Positions 1-8,887 are shown, numbered from the stretch's first letter. The stretch: 64,000 nt of DNA from Paenibacillus sp. 32O-W (GCF_007679495.1 NZ_VEGP01000021.1:1-64000); one strand, 5' to 3'. Notes: a model not told the origin generated them from the letters alone. Numbers and translations: made by a program.

Positions 1-125
1 CCGTTATCGAACACCTTGAACCCGTCTTTGACCCATTTCGTATTGTAGTGCTTTTTGATCTTATAGGGATATTTCGCAGATTTAATTCCCTTTCGTATCG
101 CTTGGTGGGCAGCCTCTCGTGCCAA

Positions 126-161
126 GGATAAACGGCTATCGCCGTCCTTTGGACAGGCGCG
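126..161. repeat. Copy 1 of a 35-bp hairpin repeat, inside tnpB
   Basis: Positions 127-161 match positions 31204-31238 at 32 of 35 bases in the same orientation. The centre can fold as a small hairpin with arms GCCGTCC and GGACAGGC around TTT, and the outer parts (GGATAAACG and CGCGTTTACC) are partly inverted. This copy lies in the segment separating the two tnpB parts. It may be a short mobile or miniature element; no coding capacity is visible. Confidence 0.55.
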
Positions 162-171
162 TTTACCGATG

Positions 172-218
172 AAATATAAGAACAGGTATAAGGTGAAAAC
201 TTATACTTTCTTATATTT
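172..218. repeat. Imperfect palindrome at the tnpB break
   Basis: AAATATAAG at 172-180 is the exact reverse complement of CTTATATTT at 210-218. An inner pair, GGTATAAG and CTTATACT, extends the stem. The palindrome covers the last codons of the first tnpB fragment and its stop codon. It probably belongs to the inserted DNA or to the repair junction. Confidence 0.5.
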
Positions 219-560
219 GAACAAATACTTATGACAAACGGCCTGGATGGATTGACTATGCAAGTGGAATTGGCGTTTGGTTTGCTTCTGAAGCTCTGAC
301 TGCGAAATCCATTTCCGATGCTCCGAATAGTAGTTCTTTGCGAGCTCTAAGCACATATTCCACACCTGGGCAGATTCGCGATTACAGGCATATAGTCGTT
401 CGACATCTCGTTTCGAGGCATGGAAACGTACAATTTGAGCTCGAATCATGGAAAACCTACCTTTCCGGAACGTTTGTTCTATATCATCAGTATACCATAC
501 ATTTGCATCAAAGTGATTAGAACAAACACATGCTCTTCCCAGCGAAAATTTTCGGGAAAG

Positions 561-609
561 GCGTCATTCATCTCCCACCTGCTTCGCTGAGGAAGGAGAC
601 TTCTGACGC
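561..609. other. Structured hairpin resembling the end of an IS200/IS605-type element
   Basis: GCGTCA at 561-566 pairs with TGACGC at 604-609. A second inner pair, TCTCC at 571-575 and GGAGA at 595-599, continues the stem. On the minus strand it reads GCGTCAGAAGTCTCC and ends GGTGGGAGATGAATGACGCC, a layout I associate with the guide-RNA-bearing 3' ends of tnpB elements. It lies just downstream of the phosphorylase gene and about 110 bp upstream of the tnpB start, which is not the normal place for that end. It may be a relic of another copy. The hairpin is visible; its origin is inference. Confidence 0.35.
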
Positions 610-615
610 AAGTTG

Positions 616-1473
616 TTAAAGAGGCAGCTCCCGCAAGAAAGCACGAATTAAAGACTGAAATGCCGGCTTGGCGCGATTGGCTGTTTCGACAACCTGCTCA
701 TGGGTTAATTCCTCCAGTTCCTCGCCAATAGCCATGTCCGTTATACAGGATATACCCAGCACCTTAAGTCCGCAGTGCCGTGCGGCAATGACTTCCCCTA
801 CCGTGGACATCCCTATGGCGTCTCCTCCCAGGCGGGCAAGCATCGTTAATTCCGCTGGAGTCATATAGGACGGGCCGCTGATTCCGCAGTAGACTCCTTC
901 CTGCAGCCGTGAAGGAGAGGCGCTCTCTCCCAGCCCCATTTCTTCGCCCAAACGGCGTACCAATTGTCTGTATCCGCGGTCATAGGCCTCCGACATATCG
1001 GGGAATCGGGGTCCCCATCCGGAGTCATTCGGGCCAATCAACGGATTCGTTCCGGTCATGTTGATATGATCGCTTATCACCATTAAATCGCCCGGCTTGA
1101 ACGTCCGGTTCATTCCTCCAGCCGCATTGGTCATCACTAAAGAACGGACTCCAAGAGCTTTCATTACATAGACGGGAAAAACTACTTTCTTCATGGTATA
1201 GCCCTCATAATAATGGAGCCTTCCCTGCATAACGATCACCGGCTTGCCTTCCAGCAGCCCCGCCACGAATTGCCCTTCATGGCCTTCCACGGTAGAAACC
1301 GGGAAGTGCGGGAGCTGACGGTAAGGGATGCTCACCGCCTCGGTGACTTGTTCCGCGAGGTCTCCGAGTCCCGAACCCAGCACCAGCCCGATCTGCGGGG
1401 TTCTTCCCTGCAAAAGATTGCGCAAGCTCTCCGCCGCTTCCCGAACCTCATTCCAATACTGGACTGTCTGCAT
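616..1473 (-). CDS. Purine nucleoside phosphorylase paralog with altered purine pocket
   Basis: A 285-residue member of the trimeric PNP/MTAP family, which splits purine nucleosides with phosphate in the cytoplasm. The phosphate loop GSGLG (residues 33-37), the TNAAGG segment and the GMSTVGEVIAARH region are intact. Two purine-contacting positions differ from the neighbouring copy and from typical family members: GPSYMTPAE has Met204 where Glu is usual, and SCITDMA has Asp246 where Asn is usual. In this superfamily Asn favours 6-oxopurines and Asp favours 6-aminopurines, so adenosine-like substrates are possible. A ribosome site GGGAGGAAGG precedes the ATG. It follows the first PNP by 14 bp and is probably cotranscribed with it and with deoB. 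Confidence 0.9.
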   Translation of the reverse strand: MQTVQYWNEVREAAESLRNLLQGRTPQIGLVLGSGLGDLAEQVTEAVSIPYRQLPHFPVSTVEGHEGQFVAGLLEGKPVIVMQGRLHYYEGYTMKKVVFPVYVMKALGVRSLVMTNAAGGMNRTFKPGDLMVISDHINMTGTNPLIGPNDSGWGPRFPDMSEAYDRGYRQLVRRLGEEMGLGESASPSRLQEGVYCGISGPSYMTPAELTMLARLGGDAIGMSTVGEVIAARHCGLKVLGISCITDMAIGEELEELTHEQVVETANRAKPAFQSLIRAFLRELPL

Positions 1474-1487
1474 ATTCCCTTCCTCCC

Positions 1488-2327
1488 TTAATTCAGCTTG
1501 GATAGCAAAGTCCGCATCAAATCGATAAATTTGGAACGGACTCTATTGGCTGTGGCGACTACCTCGTCATGCGATAGCGGCTGATCCAGCATTCCCGCCG
1601 CCATATTAGTAATGCACGACACCCCGAATACCTCCATGCCGGAATGACGGGCGGCGATTACTTCAGGTACGGTGGACATTCCGGCGGCGTCTCCGCCCAG
1701 TTTCCTGAGCATTCTGACCTCTGCAGGAGTTTCATAGGTGGGGCCGGTCATCCCTACATAGACCCCTTCCCTCACTTCCAGCCCCAGTTCAGAAGCGGCT
1801 TGTCTTGCCAGCTCCAGCAGCCGGCGGCTGTACCCTTCCGACATGTCGGGGAAACGGGGGCCAAGTCGGCCGTCATTCGGTCCGATCAGCGGGTTTCGGA
1901 ACATGAAATTGATATGGTCGCGAATAAGCATGAAGTCTCCCACCCGGTAATCAGGGTTGATTCCTCCGGCGGAATTCGTCACCAGTAACGTGCGGACACC
2001 GAGTGCTTTCATCACTCTGACCGGGAGCGTAACCGCTTCTCCGTCATACCCCTCATACAGATGAAACCTCCCCTTCATCATAACGAGAGGGCGTCCGTCC
2101 AGAGTTCCGACTATAAGCTCACCGGCATGCCCTTCGACCGTAGAAACCGGAAAATGAGGAATATCCCGATAGGGAAGTACGGCGGGCCGTTCTACGGAAT
2201 CGGCCAGCACCCCGAGCCCCGAGCCGAGAATAAGGCCGACCGACGGGGTAATGGCAATCCGTTGGCGTATCCATTGAGCCGCCTCCTCTATTTTGGCGTA
2301 TGTGGAGGCTTGTTCTTCATGTGTCAT
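1488..2327 (-). CDS. punA: Purine nucleoside phosphorylase (PunA type)
   Basis: A 279-residue trimeric PNP that phosphorolyses guanosine/inosine-type nucleosides to base and (deoxy)ribose 1-phosphate. The phosphate loop GSGLG is at 35-39, EGH at 65-67 and TNSAGG at 117-122. The expected purine contacts are present: Glu199 in GPTYETPAE and Asn241 in SCITNMAAG. The gene lies directly after deoB, as in Bacillus (drm-pupG), and its ribose 1-phosphate product is the DeoB substrate. A strong site AAAGGAG sits 8 bp before the ATG. The downstream copy at 616-1473 is a tandem paralog, so this gene is the likely ancestral one. Confidence 0.95.
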   Translation of the reverse strand: MTHEEQASTYAKIEEAAQWIRQRIAITPSVGLILGSGLGVLADSVERPAVLPYRDIPHFPVSTVEGHAGELIVGTLDGRPLVMMKGRFHLYEGYDGEAVTLPVRVMKALGVRTLLVTNSAGGINPDYRVGDFMLIRDHINFMFRNPLIGPNDGRLGPRFPDMSEGYSRRLLELARQAASELGLEVREGVYVGMTGPTYETPAEVRMLRKLGGDAAGMSTVPEVIAARHSGMEVFGVSCITNMAAGMLDQPLSHDEVVATANRVRSKFIDLMRTLLSKLN

Positions 2328-2385
2328 TTGCCTGGCTCCTTTCTCCCATGTTATTAATCCGGTGTAGTGCTTCAGATAAATCCAA

Positions 2386-2405
2386 GCGGCAGCGTATGCT
2401 GCCGT
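2386..2405. other. Short perfect hairpin between deoB and punA
   Basis: CGGCAGC at 2387-2393 and GCTGCCG at 2398-2404 form a seven-pair stem with a GTAT loop. No T-tract follows on either strand, so it is more likely an RNA-stability or processing hairpin between two cotranscribed genes than a terminator. Confidence 0.35.
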
Positions 2406-2444
2406 TAGCTACTTTCAAGATTTCGAGGCTATTTCTCCGCTTTA

Positions 2445-3620
2445 TCAAATTAATTGGGACAGAAAGCTGGTTCCGTTCTCTCTCCATTCCACACCGAAGT
2501 TATCGGCAATCGTGGCCCCCAAATCGGCAAAGGTCGATCTTATCCCCAATGATACCGGGGATTGCAGTGAAGGACTCCAGACGAGAAGCGGGACGTATTC
2601 CCGGGTATGATCGGTCCCGGAATGATAAGGATCATTTCCGTGATCGGCCGTGAGAATCAGTAAATCCTTGCTCCCGATTCCCTGCGTCAAGCCGGGAAGG
2701 CTCCGGTCAAATTCCATCAGGGCCTTCGCATAGCCTTCCGGATCGCGTCTATGCCCGTACAAGGAATCGAAGTCGACCAAGTTGGTAAACAGCAGCCCCC
2801 GATAAGGGCTTTTGAGTCGGTCCGCCGTCTTCTGGATACCGTCCGCATTGCTTGTTGTGCGGATGGCTTCGGTGACCCCTTCTCCAGAGTAAATATCGTT
2901 GATTTTGCCCACAGCAATGCAATCCAGCCCTGCGTCCTTGAGCTTGTTCATGACCGTAGGAGCCGGCGGCTTGACGGCATAATCGTGACGATTGGCCGTA
3001 CGCGTAAAATTGCCGGACGATCCGACATACGGACGCGCGATGACGCGGCCGACGGCGTACTCGTCCCGCAGAGTCAATTCCCGGGCAATCTCGCAGGCCC
3101 GGTACAATTCCTCCAGCGGAATTACCTCTTCATGGGCAGCCAGTTGAAATACGCTGTCCGCCGAAGTATAGACGATCCAGGCCCCGGTTCGCATCTGCTC
3201 CTCGCCGAGCTCTTGAAGGATTTCCGTTCCGGAGGCCGGTTTGTTGCCGATCACCTTGCGGCCGGTTCTGTTCTCGAATTCCTCTATCAGCTCCGGTGGA
3301 AACCCGTCCGGATAAGTTTTGAAAGGAATGGTCACCTTGAGCCCCATCAATTCCCAATGGCCGGTCATCGTGTCTTTGCCGACGGAGACCTCCGCCATTT
3401 TTCCGTAATAGGCTGCGGGATCCGGAACGGAAGGAACCTTGGCAAGCGGCGCAATATTGCCAAGCCCCAAGCGCTTCATGTTCGGCAAATCGAAAAAGTC
3501 CACCCTCCCGGCAATATGACCGAGGGTATCGGCACCCTCGTCTCCAAAGCGTGCGGCGTCGGGAAGCTCTCCGATCCCTACGCTGTCGAGCACAATCAGA
3601 CAAATCCGTTCATACTTCAT
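2445..3620 (-). CDS. deoB: Phosphopentomutase
   Basis: A 391-residue DeoB, the alkaline-phosphatase-fold enzyme that interconverts (deoxy)ribose 1-phosphate and 5-phosphate using two Mn ions. The N-terminal metal/nucleophile region is [15 protein letters not shown], the phosphorylation loop [12 protein letters not shown] is present, and the C-terminal metal motif is TADHGNDP. Length fits the family (about 390). The ATG at 3620 begins [12 protein letters not shown] as in homologs; an in-frame ATG 8 codons upstream lacks a ribosome site, whereas AAGGAG lies ahead of 3620. It is followed by two nucleoside phosphorylases, giving a compact salvage unit. Confidence 0.95.
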   Translation of the reverse strand: MKYERICLIVLDSVGIGELPDAARFGDEGADTLGHIAGRVDFFDLPNMKRLGLGNIAPLAKVPSVPDPAAYYGKMAEVSVGKDTMTGHWELMGLKVTIPFKTYPDGFPPELIEEFENRTGRKVIGNKPASGTEILQELGEEQMRTGAWIVYTSADSVFQLAAHEEVIPLEELYRACEIARELTLRDEYAVGRVIARPYVGSSGNFTRTANRHDYAVKPPAPTVMNKLKDAGLDCIAVGKINDIYSGEGVTEAIRTTSNADGIQKTADRLKSPYRGLLFTNLVDFDSLYGHRRDPEGYAKALMEFDRSLPGLTQGIGSKDLLILTADHGNDPYHSGTDHTREYVPLLVWSPSLQSPVSLGIRSTFADLGATIADNFGVEWRENGTSFLSQLI

Positions 3621-3662
3621 CCCTGTTCTCTCACTCCTTGTCATCGTGAATCGATAGATACC

Positions 3663-4559
3663 CTACCATTTCGCCCGGGGATGGGTTCGGTCGTACACTT
3701 CCTTCATGCGTGTCCGCGAGACATGGGTATAAATCTGGGTCGTCGAAATATCCGCATGACCCAGCATTTCCTGAACGGCCCGCAAATCGGCTCCGTTGTC
3801 CAGCAGATGGGTCGCAAAGGAATGACGCAGCGTATGCGGGGTGATCTCCTTCGTTATATTCGCCTCGCGTGCATATTGCTTAATAATTTTCCAGAATCCT
3901 TGGCGTGTCATTCCGGTGCCTCTCTGGTTGAGGAACAAGGCGTCCTCCGGCCGGTCCGGCTTAGCAAGCTGCGGCCTGGCCGACTCCAAGTAACGGTTAA
4001 GCCACTCGGTGGCGAGACGCCCAACGGGAATAATCCTCTCCTTGGAGCCTTTGCCTATGCAGCGAACGAACCCCATGCCCAGGTTGACGCTCCCCATATC
4101 CAACGAAATCAGCTCGCTTACGCGAATACCGGTGGCATAGAGCAATTCCAGCATCGCCTTATCCCGGATGCCGGCCGCCTTGGAGCATTGGGGCGTATCC
4201 AGAAGCCTCTCGACTTCTTCCTGTGACAAAATTTTCGGCAGCTTCTTCTCCTGCCGGGGGGAATCCATATTCGCGGAGGGATCCTTCGCGATCATCCGCT
4301 CCTGCAGCAGGAACCGGTGGAAGGAGCGAATCGAAACCATCGTTCTGGACACTGTCGAGGCTGCTTTGCCCTGCTTTCGCAAGTGAAGAAGATAACCCTG
4401 TACATCCGTCGGCGCCAGGCTGTCTAAGGAATGTACGCCCGATTCCTTCAAATAGTCAATATATTGGCTTAAATCCCGTTCATAGGCTTCCAGCGTGTTG
4501 GAGGAGAGCCCCCGTTCCACGGAGAGAAAATAGATATAAGACTGCAAATAAGACTTCAT
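3663..4559 (-). CDS. xerD: Site-specific tyrosine recombinase XerD
   Basis: A 298-residue tyrosine recombinase. With XerC it resolves chromosome dimers at dif during division. An N-terminal SAM-like core-binding domain (about 1-90) is followed by the catalytic domain. The full catalytic set is visible: Arg146 (ATGIRVSEL), Lys170/Lys173 (GKGSKER), His242 and Arg245 (HTLRHSF), His268 (LGHADIS) and Tyr277 (IYTHV). Length and the order fur-yqzK-xerD-deoB match B. subtilis ripX/xerD, so this is the chromosomal recombinase and not a phage integrase. GGGAGGGAG lies upstream of the ATG. It ends 42 bp before deoB and is probably cotranscribed with it. Confidence 0.95.
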   Translation of the reverse strand: MKSYLQSYIYFLSVERGLSSNTLEAYERDLSQYIDYLKESGVHSLDSLAPTDVQGYLLHLRKQGKAASTVSRTMVSIRSFHRFLLQERMIAKDPSANMDSPRQEKKLPKILSQEEVERLLDTPQCSKAAGIRDKAMLELLYATGIRVSELISLDMGSVNLGMGFVRCIGKGSKERIIPVGRLATEWLNRYLESARPQLAKPDRPEDALFLNQRGTGMTRQGFWKIIKQYAREANITKEITPHTLRHSFATHLLDNGADLRAVQEMLGHADISTTQIYTHVSRTRMKEVYDRTHPRAKW

Positions 4560-4684
4560 GGATGACTTAAACTCCCTCCCTGAAAATAGTATGAGCTTTT
4601 CCCAAGAGGACTACCCTGTCATGACCCATCCTATACCCCTAGCGGGAAAACTAAACGTCGGCCCAAAACGGAAACTGCCGGTCA

Positions 4685-6148
4685 TTAGGACCGCGCCACA
4701 CTCGACAGGCAGCTTACCGGCCGGATCCCTGTCTGCAGCCGGGTTCCGTCGCTATATCCTTCCTCACGGCCTGCCAATTCCTTAGCCAGCTTCGCACGCC
4801 ACGCGCTCAGTTCGTCGGCATATTCCGGCCGGCCTGCAAGATTGACAAGCTCCTGGGGGTCTTCGGTTAAATCAAACAACTGCTCCTCTCCGGTTTGCGA
4901 ATACCAGATGTACTTCCGGCGGCCGTCGGTTAACCAGTGGTTCGACCACTTGCCCGCGGAATGCTCCCCGTGAAGTTGATTGCGCCATTGAACATCCTTG
5001 TCGCCCCGCGCTAGCGGAAGGACACTGCTTCCTTCCACCGTATCCGGAATCGGCAGGTCTGCGCAATCCAGCAGCGTCGGCATTATATCCCTCAGCTCGA
5101 TGACGTCCCTAACCTCGCTTCCCTTACGGAGCCCCAGCAGGTTTCCGGGATCGGCCAGCAGGAACGGCACGTTCGCGCTGCCCTCATAAGGAAGCGATTT
5201 TCGAAACAAGTGATGATCTCCCAGCATTTCTCCATGATCGGAAGTAAATAACACAATTGTATTATTCATCACTCCGAATTCAATCATGGTCTGGAAGAAA
5301 CGGCCCAATTGGGCATCTATATGAGTGATTAGGGCATAGTAAGCGGCTCTTGCCCGCCTTAAGCGTTCCTTGGGAACATTCCCGCGGGAGGTTACCGGGT
5401 CCAGCCCGTTCCGTTCCAAATCCTCGGTATCCGCCCAATCTCCACAAGGAGGCTCGGGAAGCGCCAGGTCCTTATACAGGTCTAAATATGACTGAGGCGG
5501 GTCGAACGGCGGATGCGGACGTACGAACGACATCTTCAGGAAGAAGGGTTTCCGCGGATCCCTGCGCCTCAGAAAATCTATGGATTGCGTAACGACCCAA
5601 TTGGTCGGGTGCCATGCCTCCTGCAAGTGCCAAGGTCTGGCCATTGTGGACGAATTGCAATCGAGGCCGAGGTCTGTCAGATCCGCCTCCGTTCCTGCCC
5701 GCTGCCTTAACCACGGCAAATAGTCATCGCATGCGTCGAACGATTCCGCTACCGTATTGGCATGGCGATAACGGTTATGATGCAAGTAACCGTCATGCAG
5801 AATTACATTATGAAAACCGCACAAATTGCGGGTTGGATAGACATGCATCTTTCCGACACATTGGGTATGATATCCTGCCGCGGCCAATTCGCCGGGCAGC
5901 ATGCGCTCGTAATCCCAAGGTACCTTATCCTGGTACCCTACCCTTCCATGGGAACGTTGGCTCATGCCCGTTAATACGGCTGCCCGCGCCGGTATGCAGC
6001 TTGGCGTTGCCGTGTATGCCCGGCGGAATAACACTCCGTTCCTTGCCAACTGATCCAGATTAGGGGTTTCCACTACAGGATGATTCAGGACACTCAGGCA
6101 ATCTCCACGCATTTGATCCACCATGATCAGAAGAATATTCGGTTTCAT
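4685..6148 (-). CDS. Sulfatase (formylglycine-dependent, cytoplasmic)
   Basis: A 487-residue alkaline-phosphatase-superfamily sulfatase. The signature CIPAR (Cys51 in TPSCIPARAAVLTG) fits the C-x-P-x-R motif in which Cys is oxidised to formylglycine. Metal residues are suggested by VDQMRGD near the N terminus and FTSDHGEMLGDH later. There is no signal peptide, so it probably acts inside the cell on small sulfate esters; the substrate cannot be read from sequence. I chose the ATG giving MKPNILLIMVDQ because the family starts at this strand; an upstream in-frame ATG at 6229 would add an unconserved 27 residues. The gene interrupts the usual yqzK-xerD adjacency and looks like an accessory insertion. 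Confidence 0.85.
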   Translation of the reverse strand: MKPNILLIMVDQMRGDCLSVLNHPVVETPNLDQLARNGVLFRRAYTATPSCIPARAAVLTGMSQRSHGRVGYQDKVPWDYERMLPGELAAAGYHTQCVGKMHVYPTRNLCGFHNVILHDGYLHHNRYRHANTVAESFDACDDYLPWLRQRAGTEADLTDLGLDCNSSTMARPWHLQEAWHPTNWVVTQSIDFLRRRDPRKPFFLKMSFVRPHPPFDPPQSYLDLYKDLALPEPPCGDWADTEDLERNGLDPVTSRGNVPKERLRRARAAYYALITHIDAQLGRFFQTMIEFGVMNNTIVLFTSDHGEMLGDHHLFRKSLPYEGSANVPFLLADPGNLLGLRKGSEVRDVIELRDIMPTLLDCADLPIPDTVEGSSVLPLARGDKDVQWRNQLHGEHSAGKWSNHWLTDGRRKYIWYSQTGEEQLFDLTEDPQELVNLAGRPEYADELSAWRAKLAKELAGREEGYSDGTRLQTGIRPVSCLSSVARS

Positions 6149-6366
6149 CGCTTCCATCCCTTCGTCGGCATTTCCAGTCCACCCGGCGGTCTCATCGCTT
6201 CTATTAAAGCGTATTCGCCTCACGAACAAATGGCGTTCATGTCACTGGATATGTGCAGGAGGCAAACATTCCATAACGGAGTTCATCAGATTACCCGAAT
6301 GTCGGCCTATTTGTAAAATTCGCCATTAGCCCGGCGTTTCCTGCTTACCGTATAAGCAGAAAAAAC

Positions 6367-6401
6367 ATCCGAAGGGTGCGATACCGCATTTTTCTTCGGA
6401 T
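6367..6401 (-). terminator. Hairpin with T-tract upstream of the sulfatase
   Basis: ATCCGAAG at 6367-6374 pairs exactly with CTTCGGAT at 6394-6401. Read on the minus strand the stem is followed by a run of T (positions 6366-6361 and beyond). No minus-strand gene lies immediately before it, so it may be a relic, a leader attenuator for the sulfatase gene, or insulation between the divergent genes. Confidence 0.4.
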
Positions 6402-6479
6402 TCTATGCATAAAAAAAGGAACTCTCTCCGCCCAAAAATAGTCTGGAAATCGTCCCCGCTTATGTTATTATTCAATTGT

Positions 6480-6505
6480 CGGCAATACTTGCCGCCTTCT
6501 TTTTA
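6480..6505 (+). terminator. Small terminator-like hairpin in the leader of the MBL-fold gene
   Basis: CGGCAA at 6480-6485 and TTGCCG at 6489-6494 form a tight stem, followed on the plus strand by CCTTCTTTTTATA. It lies about 50 bp upstream of the hydrolase start, so it could attenuate that gene's transcript. The rest of the 400-bp gap 6149-6553 shows no other gene or recognised regulatory RNA. Confidence 0.35.
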
Positions 6506-6553
6506 TAAACGAAATTAACTATTTATATCGGGACAAGGACGGTGTGATTTACT

Positions 6554-7372
6554 ATGAAAATTCACGTTCTCGGCACCGCCGCGGCGGAAGGATTCCCTAA
6601 CCCTCATTGCCGCTGTGAGCCTTGCGAAAGAGCCAGAAAACTTGGAGGCCGAAATATGCGATCGCGCAGTTCGGTCATTGTTGATGATATCATCAAGATC
6701 GATTATCCGGCGGATTCTCTGTTCCATGCATGGCGGGACCAAATCGATTACGGAAAAATCGAGCATCTGCTGTTTACGCATACCCATTACGACCATTTCT
6801 TCCCCGAAGATTTGTATAACCGGGTCGAAGGGTATTCTCATGGCTGCGCTTCCCCTCTACATATTTATGGAAATGATGCCGCTATCTCCCAAACTTATAA
6901 AGCGGTTCCAGCGCGTTCGGAACGGTATGCCTTTCACCGACTGCTTCCTTTCCAAACGGTTGCCCTGGGCTCCTTCCGCGCAACGGCTTTGCTGGCTGAT
7001 CACAATCCGCTGGAGACCTGTTATTTGTATTATATCGAAAAAGACGGAAAAGCCCTGCTGCATGGCCATGACACAGGCTGGTTTCCGGAAGAAACCTGGA
7101 GCTGGCTGGAGGGCAAAAAAATCAATATGGCTCTCCTGGACTGTACGAACGGACAGCTGACCACAGACAAGCGGGAAAGAAATCATATGAACGTAGAGAC
7201 TGTGCGGGAAGTGAAGCGCCGGCTTCGGGAGGGCGGCCAAATCGATGACCAATCCCAGTTGTTTGCCACCCACTTCTCCCATAACTGCGGCTTGCATCAT
7301 GAGGATTTGGTTCGTATTTTCGCGCCGGACGGGATTCAAGTCGCCTACGACGGCATGGTTGTCCAAATCTGA
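6554..7372 (+). CDS. MBL-fold hydrolase, PhnP-like
   Basis: A 272-residue metallo-beta-lactamase-fold protein. The metal motif is THTHYDHF (about residues 77-84), with a further GHDTGW motif and a late THFSHNCG segment that can supply the remaining ligands. The N-terminal LGTAAAEGFPNPHCRCEPCERAR has the Cys-rich zinc-site pattern known from PhnP-type phosphodiesterases, which cleave cyclic phosphate esters. No phosphonate-lyase genes are near, so the substrate is unknown. It is divergent from the sulfatase and is one of the few plus-strand genes here. The start is the ATG of MKIHVLGTAAAEG, where the family begins. Function beyond the fold is inference. Confidence 0.85.
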   Translation: MKIHVLGTAAAEGFPNPHCRCEPCERARKLGGRNMRSRSSVIVDDIIKIDYPADSLFHAWRDQIDYGKIEHLLFTHTHYDHFFPEDLYNRVEGYSHGCASPLHIYGNDAAISQTYKAVPARSERYAFHRLLPFQTVALGSFRATALLADHNPLETCYLYYIEKDGKALLHGHDTGWFPEETWSWLEGKKINMALLDCTNGQLTTDKRERNHMNVETVREVKRRLREGGQIDDQSQLFATHFSHNCGLHHEDLVRIFAPDGIQVAYDGMVVQI

Positions 7373-7383
7373 TCCGACTTACG

Positions 7384-7617
7384 CTACTGGCCATACCAAT
7401 AGAACATTCTGAGCCTGTCGATCATCCCGTCAGGCTCTTCGGCCAGCATGCCGGGTTGGAACACTTTCACGGCCCTGCCTCCCGGCTCTTTGTACCGGTC
7501 GGCGGGCTGAATCCATTCGGAAATAACCGCCAGCAACAGATACATCAAATAAGTAAGGACGATAAATGTAACAAGAAACTTAAATCTTTGCACCCATTTC
7601 CGGACAGACAAGATCAT
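7384..7617 (-). CDS. yqzK: YqzK family (DUF4227) small membrane protein
   Basis: A 77-residue protein with one predicted membrane helix near the N terminus (about residues 12-31, FKFLVTFIVLTYLMYLLLAV) and a short soluble tail. Size and neighbourhood (fur to the right, xerD to the left) match YqzK of Bacillus. No function is established for the family that I can state. GGAGG lies 7 bp before the ATG. It is convergent with the MBL-fold gene, with only 11 bp between stop codons. Confidence 0.75.
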   Translation of the reverse strand: MILSVRKWVQRFKFLVTFIVLTYLMYLLLAVISEWIQPADRYKEPGGRAVKVFQPGMLAEEPDGMIDRLRMFYWYGQ

Positions 7618-7683
7618 GACTATTCCTCCATCCCTTCCTGTTATGGATAAAGTATGATCTTGTCCGTCTATGTATGCCTGGGG

Positions 7684-8799
7684 CTACAGCAATTCGGACA
7701 GTTTCCGGTAAGGGAGTGCCACTGCTTCGGCAACCGCCGGATGCGTGACCGCTCCTCCATATGTATTGACCCCGAGAGCAAGCGCCGGATTAACCTGTAC
7801 AGCTTCCTTCAATCCTTTGCCCGCCAATAGCTGGGCGTAGGGAAGAGTAACGTTGGTTAATGCCAATGTAGAGGTGCGGGGTACGGCCCCAGGAATGTTG
7901 GGCACCGCATAGTGAACAACACCGTGCTTCAAATAGGTTGGCTCGCTGTGGGTGGTTGCATGGTCAATGGTTGCGATCGTTCCTCCCTGATCGATGGCGA
8001 CATCCACAATGACGGCTCCCGGCTTCATCGTCCGAACCATCTCCTCCGTTACCAGCTTCGGCGCCTTCGCCCCCGGAATCAGCACGGCCCCGATCAGCAA
8101 ATCGGCATGCCGGACGGCCTCCGCGATATTGTACGAATTCGACATAAGCGTATGCAGCCGCCCCCCGAATACATCATCCAAATAACGCATTCTATCCGGG
8201 CTGTTCTCCAGAACCGTTACGTTGGCCCCCATACCGACGGCGATCTTGGCGGCATTCGTCCCGACAACACCGCCTCCAAGAATGATGACATCCGCCGGAG
8301 GCACCCCGGGAACCCCTCCCAGCAATATTCCCCTTCCCCCATGGAATTTCTCCAGAAACCGTGCCCCCAGCTGCACTGCCATCCGGCCGGCAACCTCGCT
8401 CATCGGCGTCAATAAAGGCAGGCTTCCGTTAGGCATTTGGATCGTCTCATAGGCAATGGCAGTTACTCCGCTATCCGTCAGATGATTAGCCAGTTCCCCG
8501 GCGGCCGCTAAATGAAGATAAGTGAACAGGATCAACCCGCTGCGAAAATAACAATATTCGGAGGGAAGCGGCTCTTTGACTTTCATAATCATTTCGGAGC
8601 GGCCCCATACTTCAGCCGCATCCTTCCCTATGGAGGCACCGGCCTGAATATATTCCTCATCCATGAACCCGCTGCCGCTGCCCGCGCCCCTCTCGATGAG
8701 CACCTGATGTCCTTGCCCGGCAAGCACTGAGGCTCCTGCAGGCGTCAATGCGACCCTATACTCGTTATCTTTAATTTCTTTGGGAACACCTATGATCAT
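7684..8799 (-). CDS. ald: Alanine dehydrogenase
   Basis: A 371-residue NAD-dependent L-alanine dehydrogenase, which deaminates alanine to pyruvate and ammonia and in Bacillus supports sporulation on alanine. The N terminus [22 protein letters not shown] carries the substrate-binding residues of the family, the Rossmann loop appears as [22 protein letters not shown], and the C-terminal [16 protein letters not shown] segment is conserved. The length is typical. A site AAAGGAGC precedes the ATG by 8 bp. It sits between fur and yqzK, a place where B. subtilis has no ald, so it has been inserted into the conserved order. Confidence 0.95.
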   Translation of the reverse strand: MIIGVPKEIKDNEYRVALTPAGASVLAGQGHQVLIERGAGSGSGFMDEEYIQAGASIGKDAAEVWGRSEMIMKVKEPLPSEYCYFRSGLILFTYLHLAAAGELANHLTDSGVTAIAYETIQMPNGSLPLLTPMSEVAGRMAVQLGARFLEKFHGGRGILLGGVPGVPPADVIILGGGVVGTNAAKIAVGMGANVTVLENSPDRMRYLDDVFGGRLHTLMSNSYNIAEAVRHADLLIGAVLIPGAKAPKLVTEEMVRTMKPGAVIVDVAIDQGGTIATIDHATTHSEPTYLKHGVVHYAVPNIPGAVPRTSTLALTNVTLPYAQLLAGKGLKEAVQVNPALALGVNTYGGAVTHPAVAEAVALPYRKLSELL

Positions 8800-8887
8800 T
8801 CAAATAAGCTCCTTTCCATCGATTCGATAATCCTTGTTCTATTCTTTCCGGAGAAGCCGTTCTACCATCCGTCCCTCCGAACAGCAA

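Larger units (their letters stand above)
1..449 (-). pseudogene. tnpB: Disrupted IS200/IS605-family tnpB (OrfB), N-terminal part only, cut by the window edge
   Basis: On the minus strand an 82-residue reading frame starts at 449 and resembles the N-terminal helix-turn-helix region of TnpB, the RNA-guided nuclease encoded by IS200/IS605-type elements. It stops at 201. From about position 122 down to 1 the minus strand again reads like TnpB, including the stretch KYPYKIKKHYNTKWVKDGF, which resembles the family's conserved YNTKWV region. The two halves are separated by about 80 bp that hold a palindrome and a small dispersed repeat, so the gene is interrupted rather than simply diverged. The rest of the gene lies beyond the left edge. 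The family assignment is by pattern recognition; the disruption is visible in the frames. It is unlikely to make an active protein unless the insert is bypassed. Confidence 0.7.

Noticed and set aside
2751-4226. A 491-codon open frame on the plus strand
   Set aside because: It lies opposite deoB and xerD, both of which have complete conserved motifs; it is an antisense shadow.
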